NCBI GenBank assembly: GCA_910586835.1
Contig: CAJUJU010000061.1
Span: 1 to 23,586 of the forward strand
Length of the DNA stretch: 23,586 nt
Direction: 5' to 3'
Source of the DNA: an uncultured Acetatifactor sp.
GTDB taxonomy: Bacteria > Bacillota > Clostridia > Lachnospirales > Lachnospiraceae
The first letter of the stretch is position 1; each line of letters opens with the position of its first letter. The translations under genes were made by a program, and so were the position numbers. This document shows, piece by piece, positions 1-8,115 of this stretch. The notes under the pieces were generated by a model. It saw only the letters and a program-made list of their open reading frames with translations. It did no database searches and was not told where the DNA came from.

Positions 1-72
1 GTATCATTTTAGTTGACACCTTATACTCAAGGATTTGATGTATAATCAAAGAGAAATAAGGAGGCAACTACA

Positions 73-168
73 ATGGCAAAAAAGCAACGGAAATACGACA
101 TGGAATACAAAATCCAGGCCGTAAAACCGGCAATGGAACTCGGCGATGCAAAAGCGGATGCCCGGTGA
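73..168 (+). mobile_element. IS3-family OrfA transposase, 5' remnant
   Basis: A 31-codon reading frame starts MAKKQRKYDMEYKIQAVK, which resembles the N-terminus of the helix-turn-helix OrfA protein of IS3-family elements. It has a good ribosome site (AAGGAGG about 9 bases before the ATG). The family resemblance stops after the residues GDAKA, and a TGA follows a few codons later, so most of OrfA and all of OrfB are missing. This is a truncated insertion-sequence scar at the downstream edge of the locus. Between this stub and the GH3 stop codon at 267 there are 98 bases with no recognisable gene. The exact element name cannot be given from this fragment. Confidence 0.6.
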
Positions 169-266
169 TCATATTTCCCGCAGGATTCAAGGCACTGTAA
201 TGCCAGCCTCTTCAGCTCCTCTTTTATCCCCTGCACCTTGACATAGTCGCTGCTTTCTGCCTGGCA

Positions 267-2669
267 TCACTCGACCGCAACAGCTGCATACATTCCCCGC
301 ATCCTGCCGTCCACAATCCGGCTCTCCCTGATGGAAAAATGCCCTGTCTGGCGGATATCCTCGGAAGAGCTTCCAACCAAAGCCTCAAACTCTCCTCTTT
401 CCACCTTCCAGTTCATGCAGGTGTCCAGAAAGGCCGTCTGGCTTGCCCGCAGTTTAAATATGACTCTCCTTTTCTCTCCTGGCTCCAGCATAATTCTCTT
501 AAAACCTGCAAGTTCCTTTACCGGCCGCGTCATGCTCGCATATACGTCACACAGATAAAGCTGCACCACCTCGCTTCCCCTTACCGCACCTGTATTTTCC
601 ACCTCCACGGAGATAAGTATCTCCTTCTCAGCATCCGCTTTTTCCGGAGATATAAGCAGGTTAGTGTAAACAAATTCTGTATAGGAAAGACCGTATCCGA
701 AAAAATATCTCGGCGTATGGGGCATATCTACATATTCCGCAAACCCTATACTTTCTCCCTGATGCCATGCCGATCCGTTGGGATGATTGTAATAAGTCGG
801 AATCTGACCTGCATTCCTGGCCACCGATACCGGAAGCTTTCCTCCCGGGTTATACTCTCCTGTCAGCACCTGCACGATGGCTTCCGCACCCATCTCAGAG
901 GGATTCCAGGCTTCCAGAATCCCATCCAGATATTGATCCGCCACATCGCTGGATATTGGTCTTCCGTTCAGATGGATTCCTACCAACGGCTTTCCAAGCT
1001 TCGCTGCCCTCCGGATAAATTCCTCCTGACACTCCGGCAGGTTGATATCCGTGGCATCCACTCCCTCTCCCATGGAAGCCACAGAGCAGGATCCATGCTT
1101 TCCCCCAAGGGTCATCAGGATAACGTCCGCCTCCGCCGCAAGCTTCAGGGCTTCGTCCATATGAGATAAATCGTTTCCCGCAATGGCATATCCATAGGCG
1201 TATTTGACCTCCGTACCCGCAAGCTTTTCGCGGAGTTTCTCCAAAATACTTGGACAGCCCGGTTTCTGACAGCGCAGGATTTCATCAAATTCTTCCGTTT
1301 CGTCACTCTGTATCTGGGTTCCCGGTACCGTCACCAGCTCCCTGCCGTGAATGTTGCCCGATTTAAGACCCGCAATGGAATTTGCCACCGCATGGACGGC
1401 CTCCACCATGCTCAAGTGGGTATAGCCTCCGAACAGGCTTCTGGCATTGGCAGCATGGCAGCCGATTACCGCAATTTTCTTAATATCCGGTTTCAGGGGA
1501 AGCACGCCGTTATTCTTCACAAGCACCATGGATTCCAAAGCCGACCGCAGGGAAATTTCACGATCCTCCTCCCCCGTGAAGGTTCTCCTCAATTCCTCTC
1601 CCTCCAGCGCATAGGGATGCTCAAAGAGACCCATGCGGAATTTGGCCTCCAGAATGCGCAGCACCGCCCTGTCCAGGATTGCCATATCCGCTTTCCCTGT
1701 GCGGAACCACTCCCCCAGCTCCCGATTGAAGCCCGTGCAGTTCTGGGCCTCCACATCCATGCCCGCCTTCATGCACAGCAGCCCTGCTTCCGTAACGTTT
1801 TCGCACACCTTTTGGGTATTATGGACATTCCCCACCGCCCCATAGTCGGATACGCACACGCCCTCGAACCCCATTTTTTCCCGGAGAAGCCCTGTCAGGA
1901 TTTTTTCCGAAGCCGAGGCCGGTTCTCCGTTTATGACACAGTAACAGGGCATGACCCCCCTAAGCCCCGCTCCGCTGACAGCCGCCTGAAAGGGCTTGGC
2001 GTATACCTCCTCCAGCAGACGATCCGGTATGTCGCAGTTGGCCCCATGGATTCCTCCCTGGGAACCATGAAATCCCAGAAAATGCTTTGCCACGGATTCC
2101 GCCTTTCTTCCGGCGACCGTCTGGTTCTGGATACCCTTTACATAAGCGGTTCCCATAGCCGCCGCCAGCGCGGGATCCTCCCCGTAGGTCTCCCCCTGGC
2201 GTCCCATTCTGGAATCCCTTGATATATCCAGCACCGGAGCCAGCACCTGCGTAATCCCGCAGGAAAGTTCCTGCCGCCCCACGATTTCCCCGACCTTTTC
2301 CTCCAGCTCGGGATCCCAGGAGGCTCCTCTTCCAATCCCTGCCGGAAAGCTCATGGAATCCTGGATAAAAGGCCCGCAGAGACCTTCCATGTGGAAAACG
2401 GCAGGAATCCCATGTTCGCTTTTTTCCATGACCTTTTTCTGGATCCTTCGCTGCCAGGCGGCCGCCTCCTCAAGGCTCTTGATTACCCGCACATCCAGCG
2501 TGCTCACCTGGCCGATGCCGTGTTCCATATCCTTTTCCACCACATCCCAGTTGTCGCCGTAGGGGAACAGGCAGTTGACCTGTCCCATCTTTTCCTCCAG
2601 GCTCATCCTGCTCAGCAGGTCCTGCGCCCGCTCTTTGGGCGACAGCGACGAATCTCTGTATTTTTCCAT
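267..2669 (-). CDS. GH3 beta-glycosidase (BglX-like), 800 aa
   Basis: Retaining exo-beta-glycosidase of family GH3, probably acting on beta-glucosides or beta-xylosides in the cytoplasm; no signal peptide is visible. The N-terminal barrel (about residues 10-330) carries the substrate-binding KH pair (K195-H196), the RDSRMGR and GED-P motifs (about 151-166) and the nucleophile Asp275 in VCVSDYGAVG. The alpha/beta sandwich domain (about 385-620) contains a likely acid/base region near Glu535 (SMGEG). A fibronectin-III-like domain follows (about 680-775). The start has AAGGAG nine bases upstream. It is the last gene of the block, 44 bases after the GH43 gene. Unlike the other GH3 in this window, it lacks the extra C-terminal helical module. 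The exact sugar specificity cannot be read from the sequence. Confidence 0.93.
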   Translation of the reverse strand: MEKYRDSSLSPKERAQDLLSRMSLEEKMGQVNCLFPYGDNWDVVEKDMEHGIGQVSTLDVRVIKSLEEAAAWQRRIQKKVMEKSEHGIPAVFHMEGLCGPFIQDSMSFPAGIGRGASWDPELEEKVGEIVGRQELSCGITQVLAPVLDISRDSRMGRQGETYGEDPALAAAMGTAYVKGIQNQTVAGRKAESVAKHFLGFHGSQGGIHGANCDIPDRLLEEVYAKPFQAAVSGAGLRGVMPCYCVINGEPASASEKILTGLLREKMGFEGVCVSDYGAVGNVHNTQKVCENVTEAGLLCMKAGMDVEAQNCTGFNRELGEWFRTGKADMAILDRAVLRILEAKFRMGLFEHPYALEGEELRRTFTGEEDREISLRSALESMVLVKNNGVLPLKPDIKKIAVIGCHAANARSLFGGYTHLSMVEAVHAVANSIAGLKSGNIHGRELVTVPGTQIQSDETEEFDEILRCQKPGCPSILEKLREKLAGTEVKYAYGYAIAGNDLSHMDEALKLAAEADVILMTLGGKHGSCSVASMGEGVDATDINLPECQEEFIRRAAKLGKPLVGIHLNGRPISSDVADQYLDGILEAWNPSEMGAEAIVQVLTGEYNPGGKLPVSVARNAGQIPTYYNHPNGSAWHQGESIGFAEYVDMPHTPRYFFGYGLSYTEFVYTNLLISPEKADAEKEILISVEVENTGAVRGSEVVQLYLCDVYASMTRPVKELAGFKRIMLEPGEKRRVIFKLRASQTAFLDTCMNWKVERGEFEALVGSSSEDIRQTGHFSIRESRIVDGRMRGMYAAVAVE

Positions 2670-2713
2670 TTTTATATTCTCCTTCTATCTCGTATCTGTT
2701 TCCTGCGGCGCAT

Positions 2714-3763
2714 TCAGTCAAAATCCTCTATCCACCACTCGTCCGTCCAGTCCAGATATGGCCTGTCGCCCTCGAACCGGAAGGGCAGCCATACATAATC
2801 AGCGATGGAGGTATCTCTCTCCCCGTCCATGCCGAATTTTTCGTCAAATTTTATCTCCCCGTCATAATCCGGGTCAAACATGCGCTCAAATTCCGCCGCG
2901 TATTCCTCATAACGCAGTTCCATGTGATCCGGCACCCAGCGGTCCGCAACTGCGATATACAAATCCTTCTTCCCCTCCACCTTAAATACGGAAGAAATCT
3001 GGGAGTGGAAGGAGGTACGGCTTTCATCTCCCGGATGGGGATTCCCCAGGACGGTATAAGGGCCATGCCAAGTGTCCGCCATTGCCACCTCGGAGGGATT
3101 GGGAAGATACCCCGTAGTCCCGGATGTCACCAGATAATGCTTACCCCTGCGCATGAAATGTGCGGTAGCTTCCCTTACATAGGGCGGTGAAATATGGGGA
3201 AAATGGGTACTGTAATACCCTGTCACATCCGTATAATCCGCCGTCAGATCCGCGCATATGGTCTCGCTGTGCACCCTCTCGAAATAATAATAGGCCTTCC
3301 CGTCCGGCGCCACCGCCAGGTCGAAATCCCCGGCGCTCATGTTCAGAGGCTTCAAGCCCTCCCGAACCTTCGTATAGGGCCCCAGTATGTGGTCCGCCGT
3401 CAGAACTGTCTCCGTCTGGGAGCCGTCCTGGTTCATGATTTTGAGCCAGCACACATATTTCTTCGTATCCCGATTATAGATGATATGGGGACGATCCATC
3501 ATGGAAGCGGGATGCAGGGAGGAAGCCGGATTGTCCGGCTCCGGGGGAATGATGAGCCCCTTATCCTCCCAGTTGTACAAATCTTTGGAGGCGTAACACC
3601 GCACTCCCCAATGCCAGATTCCGTTTTTCCCTGTGGTTTTCTCCTTATTTTCCCCATACCAGTAATAGATCCCGTCACGGTACAGCACGGAACCCCCATG
3701 AGCCTGAATCCTCTTTCCATCTGTGTCCAGCCATGTTTTGCCCGGTAAAATAGAATGATACAT
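2714..3763 (-). CDS. GH43 glycosidase, exo-beta-1,3-galactanase-like
   Basis: A five-bladed beta-propeller family GH43 protein of 349 residues, presumably cytoplasmic. The signature DTDGKRIQAHGG followed by YYWYGENK is typical of the GH43 lineage around subfamilies 24 and 34, which includes exo-beta-1,3-galactanases. Visible conserved residues are Asp90 (MDRPHI), Asp146 (GDFD), the likely catalytic acid Glu198 (VREA) and Gln255 (FHSQIS). The Asp expected as general base near the N-terminus of ordinary GH43 enzymes is absent. The ATG at 3763 was preferred because it has a purine-rich AGAGAAGAG upstream and begins just before the family homology; an earlier in-frame ATG at 3856 has no ribosome site. 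It is paralogous to the gene at 6601-7965 but lacks that gene's N-terminal module. About 200 bases without a clear gene lie upstream. Confidence 0.85.
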   Translation of the reverse strand: MYHSILPGKTWLDTDGKRIQAHGGSVLYRDGIYYWYGENKEKTTGKNGIWHWGVRCYASKDLYNWEDKGLIIPPEPDNPASSLHPASMMDRPHIIYNRDTKKYVCWLKIMNQDGSQTETVLTADHILGPYTKVREGLKPLNMSAGDFDLAVAPDGKAYYYFERVHSETICADLTADYTDVTGYYSTHFPHISPPYVREATAHFMRRGKHYLVTSGTTGYLPNPSEVAMADTWHGPYTVLGNPHPGDESRTSFHSQISSVFKVEGKKDLYIAVADRWVPDHMELRYEEYAAEFERMFDPDYDGEIKFDEKFGMDGERDTSIADYVWLPFRFEGDRPYLDWTDEWWIEDFD

Positions 3764-3964
3764 CTCTTCTCTCAGCCAGCATTTTGTTCCGGCCGTTCCT
3801 CCTGCTTCAATATTATCAGCTGCCCCGAAATGTGCAATATTGCAGTCCGACAGCATTGGCTACTGCTTTCACTATATACATGCAGTGAGGCATCCACATT
3901 TCTCGCCTGTCTGATTCTCATAAAAGTCCTTTAGTTCTATCCGCATTCTGTATGCAGCGCCTTT

Positions 3965-6553
3965 TTACGCTTCTACCTGCAGCCGTACCACCGTATCCTC
4001 CATGCCCTCGCCGGAAAAAGTCACTTTAACCTCCCCGGGCGTCTTCCCGCTGCGGATTACCGCCTGCAGCCTGCCCAGATAGGTGGTATGACAGGGCTGG
4101 TTGAATTTCTCCTCATTTAAGTGGTTGGCGCTTCCGAAGCCCTGTATGGAGCCTGCTCCTTCTATCCTGATTTTCACCTTCCGCTCCGGCAGAAGCTTTA
4201 ACCTTCCCTCGGAATCCATGACAGCTATATCAATAAAGCAAAAATCCTCTTCTCCGGCCTGGAGTATTGTTTTATCCGGTACGGCGCAAATTACGGTATC
4301 CGGTCCCGCGGTTCTCACAGACGTCCGGTAAAGCTCTTTCCCGTTTCCGTCATATCCCACGCCCAGCAATTCCCCCGGCTGATAGATGCAGGGAAGCTTT
4401 GCATAATAATCCTTCACCGGGCTCCTGCCCGCGCTTACGCCGTTGACGAAGATTTCCACCTCCGCCGCATCCGTATAGGCATCCACCCAGGCCGGCTTTC
4501 CCTCATACCCCTCATAAGTCCAGCCGTCCACCGTATCCGTCCAGCGGTATCCCTTCACATCCGGCGCAAGCCCCTCATGGACGGGCGGCTGGGAAGCCAG
4601 GTACAGCCCCTTCTTATTCTCGTCCCAGGCAAATTCATATTTGTGGATGGAGGGCAGTATGGTACCGATGAGGTCGATGGTGCCGCCGTAATTGATCAGC
4701 CAGGGATAATCCCTGCCGGAGAAGCACCCTTTCTCCTTTCCTTTCTCCTTTCCTTCCGCCCCCTCTCCATGAGAATCTTTCCCAGAGGAATCTTTCCCAG
4801 AGAAATTTTTCCCATAGGAAATATTACAGCAATTAACCTCTCCCAGATGCTCCTGCAGGGTCCAGATGAAATCCCCGATCAAAAAGGGATGTTCCTTAGC
4901 GTAGCGCATGGTGTCCACAATCCGCTCCCCCCTGGTCTCCGTTCCCAGCAGGACGCGCTCCGGATGAAGCTCATGGAGGGTGTCGTATTTGTCCTCATAA
5001 TAATTATATCCCGCAATGTCCAGATAAGGGTAGAGATTTTTTGTTGCCTCCTCATCCATGCGGACAAATGTGGGTGGATAGGGCATATTTTTCTCATCTT
5101 CCGGAATGTTGGCCGCCGCGCCCAGGAAAATCTTCATGTAATGCTTCCAGTCCTTCTCCTTATTCTCCGGGCTTTCTGCCGTCCATTCATCCTCGTCCCT
5201 TGTCAGGTATGGAACGCCGTCCAGATATTCCCTCAGCCAGTGGACGCTGGGGCAGAGGGTGGTGGGCCTTGTGGTATCTATGCTGTGGATAATGTCCACG
5301 ATCTCCTTTCCCACCCGGACTCCCTTCACGCCGCCTGCCTCCGGGATCTCGTTTCCGATGGAGTAAATCACCACACAGGGATGGTTGTAGGCATCCTGCA
5401 CCATGGCCCTTGTGTCTTCCCGGAAGGTATCCAGGAACAGGCCGCAGTGGGGATTCCCTCCCTTGGGGCGGTACCAGTAGTCAAAGGCCTCGTCCATGAC
5501 ATACAGCCCCACCTCATCGCAGGCTTTCATCAGGCTCCTGGACATGGGATGGTGGGCGGAACGGAGGGCGTTGAACCCGGATTTCTTCAGGTTTCTGGCC
5601 CGGTGCAGTTCCGTGGCATCGTTGTTGATGACGCCTATGACGCCATTGTCATTATGGATGCAGCCGCCCCGCAGAAAGGTAGGAACGCCGTTGATGAGGA
5701 GACCCTTTTCCGGGCTTACCTCAATGGTGCGGATGCCGAAGCTTTCCGTCACTTCGTCATATACCTTCTCCCCCCGGGTCAGAGTGACCACTGCCTGGTA
5801 AAGCTCCGGGGTTTCTGCGCTCCAGAGCTTCGCGTCCGGAATCTCCAGCTGCAGGCTCACCCTTGCGTTCCCTGCACCCGCTTCCCTTTTGGTGCTTTCC
5901 GCCGCCCTGCCGCTGCTTTCCTCTTCCCTTCCCTTATCTTCCGCTGTTCTTTCTTCCGGTTTCACCTCCCGACTGCCGGAAGCCGCAGCCTTCCCATCTT
6001 TCCTAATATCCACGGATACCAAACCGGCCCCCCGGATCTCCACATCCACCTGAATCCTGGCCGGGTTGATTCCCAGGGTGGTCACCTTCACTCCATATAG
6101 CGCAATATGGTTTTCCTCCCCTATGCAGAGATTCACCGGACGGTAGATACCTCCGCCCGTATACCAGCGGCCATGCCCCTCCTTCGGCACATTCGCCTCC
6201 ACGCGAATTTCATTGTCCCCGCCGAATTTCAGATACGGATTCAGAGGAACCCAAAAGGGAGTGAATCCATAAGGCTTCTCACAGACCGGCTCCCCGTTAA
6301 TATAGACCCTGCTCATACAGTAGACCGCCTCGAATTCCAGGATCAGGGTCTTCTGGCAGTATTCTTCCGGCGCATGGAAGGTTTTCGTGTAAATGTATTT
6401 TCCTCCTTCGAATCCCGCCAGCAGGAAATAATTGCGTATCCCGGGATTCCGGTCCGTGTTGATCATGGCGTCATGGGGAAGGGTCACTGTCTCCTGACGC
6501 TCCGTACCCTCCTGTGTAAAAATCCAGTCATGGTTGAAATCAATTTTTTTCAT
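3965..6553 (-). CDS. GH2 beta-galactosidase-type enzyme, 862 aa
   Basis: Retaining GH2 enzyme, likely a beta-galactosidase or relative, cytoplasmic because no signal peptide is present. Order of domains: sugar-binding jelly roll (about 1-145), immunoglobulin-like domain (about 150-280), TIM barrel (about 280-640), then a DUF4982-like region and a C-terminal domain with GSIQGFGSAN (about 690-862). The acid/base is Glu402 in SIGNEIPE and the nucleophile is probably Glu539 in LLGTETRGE. Two low-complexity, charged stretches interrupt it: residues about 194-229 (Glu/Arg/Lys-rich, within the immunoglobulin-like domain) and about 580-612 (repeats of SGKDS and GKEK, near the end of the barrel). The ribosome site AGAGGA precedes the ATG, and the gene lies 47 bases after the upstream GH43 gene. 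Sugar specificity is inferred from family only. Confidence 0.9.
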   Translation of the reverse strand: MKKIDFNHDWIFTQEGTERQETVTLPHDAMINTDRNPGIRNYFLLAGFEGGKYIYTKTFHAPEEYCQKTLILEFEAVYCMSRVYINGEPVCEKPYGFTPFWVPLNPYLKFGGDNEIRVEANVPKEGHGRWYTGGGIYRPVNLCIGEENHIALYGVKVTTLGINPARIQVDVEIRGAGLVSVDIRKDGKAAASGSREVKPEERTAEDKGREEESSGRAAESTKREAGAGNARVSLQLEIPDAKLWSAETPELYQAVVTLTRGEKVYDEVTESFGIRTIEVSPEKGLLINGVPTFLRGGCIHNDNGVIGVINNDATELHRARNLKKSGFNALRSAHHPMSRSLMKACDEVGLYVMDEAFDYWYRPKGGNPHCGLFLDTFREDTRAMVQDAYNHPCVVIYSIGNEIPEAGGVKGVRVGKEIVDIIHSIDTTRPTTLCPSVHWLREYLDGVPYLTRDEDEWTAESPENKEKDWKHYMKIFLGAAANIPEDEKNMPYPPTFVRMDEEATKNLYPYLDIAGYNYYEDKYDTLHELHPERVLLGTETRGERIVDTMRYAKEHPFLIGDFIWTLQEHLGEVNCCNISYGKNFSGKDSSGKDSHGEGAEGKEKGKEKGCFSGRDYPWLINYGGTIDLIGTILPSIHKYEFAWDENKKGLYLASQPPVHEGLAPDVKGYRWTDTVDGWTYEGYEGKPAWVDAYTDAAEVEIFVNGVSAGRSPVKDYYAKLPCIYQPGELLGVGYDGNGKELYRTSVRTAGPDTVICAVPDKTILQAGEEDFCFIDIAVMDSEGRLKLLPERKVKIRIEGAGSIQGFGSANHLNEEKFNQPCHTTYLGRLQAVIRSGKTPGEVKVTFSGEGMEDTVVRLQVEA
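4729..4752. repeat. 12-bp tandem repeat, two copies
   Basis: The unit CTTTCTCCTTTC occurs twice in perfect tandem within the GH2 gene. On the coding strand it gives the Lys/Glu/Gly-rich stretch GKEKGKEKG. It preserves the reading frame and sits close to the 15-bp repeats at 4773-4817. Confidence 0.9.
4773..4817. repeat. 15-bp tandem repeat, three copies inside GH2
   Basis: Two identical copies of GAATCTTTCCCAGAG (4773-4787 and 4788-4802) are followed by a diverged third copy, AAATTTTTCCCATAG (4803-4817). On the coding strand they encode YGKNF, SGKDS and SGKDS. The unit is a multiple of three, so copy-number change would lengthen the loop without breaking the frame. Confidence 0.92.
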
Positions 6554-6600
6554 GGCGTTCCTCTCTTTGTCATTCAGGTCGCTATGCCGTTACGGACAGC

Positions 6601-7965
6601 TTACTCATAATCCTCCAGTTTCCAGCTCTCCTTCCATATTATGGACACCCTCTCGCCGTCAAATTCCAGGGGCAGCCATACATAATCGGCAATGGAAGTA
6701 TCCGCGCTGGCCAGCATGGGGCTCTCTGCCAATGCCTTTTTCTCCTCCGGACTTACCCTGTATCGAGCCGGCTCAAAGTGGGAGGCAATGGAGCGCTCTA
6801 TCATGTCGGCTCTTTTTGCGTCCACCGGGTACCCCGGAACCCAGCGGTCCGCGATGGAAATATACAAGTCCTTTTTGCCCGGTACCTTGAATACCTGGGA
6901 AATCTGGCTGTTGTAGGAAGAGTTGGTTTCGTCCTGAGGATGCGGATTGCCGATGCTCACAAAGCACTCCCGCCAGCTGTCCGAGACGGCGGCATCGCTT
7001 TTATTCGGGATATATCCGCTCATTCCGCTGGTCAGCATGTATTTCCTGCCGTTTCGCTCAAAGAGGGCCACCGCCTCCCTGCAGAATGGCGCGTGCAGAC
7101 CCATATACTGTCCGGAAACCTCCCTCTCCGCCCGCAGGAAATCATCTGACAATTCCATGCCGAGAATCCCGTCATGATCCGCATCCATGAACAGATATGC
7201 CTTCCCGCTTTCCTCCTCTTTTACGATATCAAAATCGCCCACCTCTTTCCCGAAAGGACGGTAATTTTCTGCCGCCACCTCATAGGGACCCAGGAATCCG
7301 TCCGCCTGCAGAATGACGAAGCAGGACTTTTCGCCGGAAAGCTTTATCCAACAGACATATTTTCCCGTCTTCGGGCACATCAGGATATGCGGACGGTCCA
7401 CACAGGCAGAAGGATACAGGTTTGACCGGGGATTTGCCAAATCCGGCTCGATGATCAGCCCTTTATCCTCCCAGTTATACAAGTCTTCCGATGCGTAGGC
7501 GCGGATTCCCCAGGTCCAGATACTGCACACGCCGTCCGTTCGGTCCTTGTTTTCCCCATACCAGTAATAGATGCCGTCTTCATAGAACAGAGCGCCTCCG
7601 TGGGCCTGGATTCTTCTGCCGTTCGTGTCCCTCCATACCCTGCCCGGGTAGATAGCCGTCTGCCTCTGTGCCGGGATCTGCTCGGCCGCCGCTTTGGTCA
7701 GAGGCTGGCTTTTCAGAGCCTCTATAATTTTTTCCATGCACTCCTCTTCATAGGGAATTTTTCCCAGTTCCGCGTCCATGGCCTCCAGGCTGCTCTCTGA
7801 AATCGCGCCTTTCGCATACTCGGCCAGCTTCCGGACCGACATGCCCCTGACGGCGGACTGCGCCTCCACCCTTGCCCTCATCCCCGGCAGAAATCGGTCG
7901 AAAACGGCTGCCGTCTGCTCATTGTCAAGAATTTCCCCCATACGCATATCAATATTATAAAACAT
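6601..7965 (-). CDS. GH43 glycosidase with N-terminal helical module
   Basis: A 454-residue GH43 enzyme, paralogous to the gene at 2714-3763 across residues about 105-454. It shares the DTNGRRIQAHGG and YYWYGENK signature. Equivalent conserved residues are Asp190 (VDRPHI), Asp244 (GDFD), the likely acid Glu297 (CREA) and Gln354 (YNSQIS); the Glu-to-Gln spacing is 57 in both paralogues. Residues 1 to about 75 form an extra module (MGEILDNEQ, then VRKLAEYAKGAIS) that resembles the C-terminal tails of the GH2, GH3 and GH78 proteins in this window. No signal peptide is seen. The chosen ATG has AAAGGA about 11 bases upstream; Met7 is a possible alternative start and would keep the whole module. 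Role: probably exo-acting on beta-galactan or related oligosaccharides, inferred. Confidence 0.87.
   Translation of the reverse strand: MFYNIDMRMGEILDNEQTAAVFDRFLPGMRARVEAQSAVRGMSVRKLAEYAKGAISESSLEAMDAELGKIPYEEECMEKIIEALKSQPLTKAAAEQIPAQRQTAIYPGRVWRDTNGRRIQAHGGALFYEDGIYYWYGENKDRTDGVCSIWTWGIRAYASEDLYNWEDKGLIIEPDLANPRSNLYPSACVDRPHILMCPKTGKYVCWIKLSGEKSCFVILQADGFLGPYEVAAENYRPFGKEVGDFDIVKEEESGKAYLFMDADHDGILGMELSDDFLRAEREVSGQYMGLHAPFCREAVALFERNGRKYMLTSGMSGYIPNKSDAAVSDSWRECFVSIGNPHPQDETNSSYNSQISQVFKVPGKKDLYISIADRWVPGYPVDAKRADMIERSIASHFEPARYRVSPEEKKALAESPMLASADTSIADYVWLPLEFDGERVSIIWKESWKLEDYE
7756..7947 (-). other. Helical module at N-terminus of GH43
   Basis: Residues about 7-70 of the GH43 protein. 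It begins with the I/L-rich MGEILDNEQTAAVF, continues to MSVRKLAEYAKGAIS and ends with LEAMDAELGKI. The pattern (short helix, linker, helix, I-S/P-E, final helix) also ends the GH2 (8119-8367), GH3 (15668-15901) and GH78 (12608-12793) proteins. I cannot name a Pfam family for it. Confidence 0.65.
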
Positions 7966-8115
7966 GATATCACCAATCCTTTCCCATTTTTCATCTCATC
8001 CGGGATTTCGCTTGACCAGATTCCCTTTTGCCGGACTCTTTTTGTCTGATTCTCTTCCGCGCCTGCCCGATCACAGCATCTCATGGTAATGGCTGTGCCG
8101 CTCCCCTTACACCGG

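Noticed and set aside
13..46. TTGACA and TATAAT at the left edge as a promoter for the transposase remnant
   Set aside because: Both boxes are perfect, but they are 22 bases apart, too far for a normal sigma-A promoter.
3764..3856. Longer start for the GH43 gene at the ATG at 3856
   Set aside because: The extra 31 residues have no family similarity, and there is no ribosome site before that ATG, whereas the ATG at 3763 has a purine-rich one.
4577..6100. Long plus-strand open frame opposite the GH2 gene (507 codons)
   Set aside because: It lies antisense to a gene with intact catalytic motifs, has no recognisable protein features, and is the kind of frame that G+C-rich third positions create by chance. 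The same reasoning removes the other long plus-strand frames, such as 1347-2222, 339-1169 and 14483-15382.
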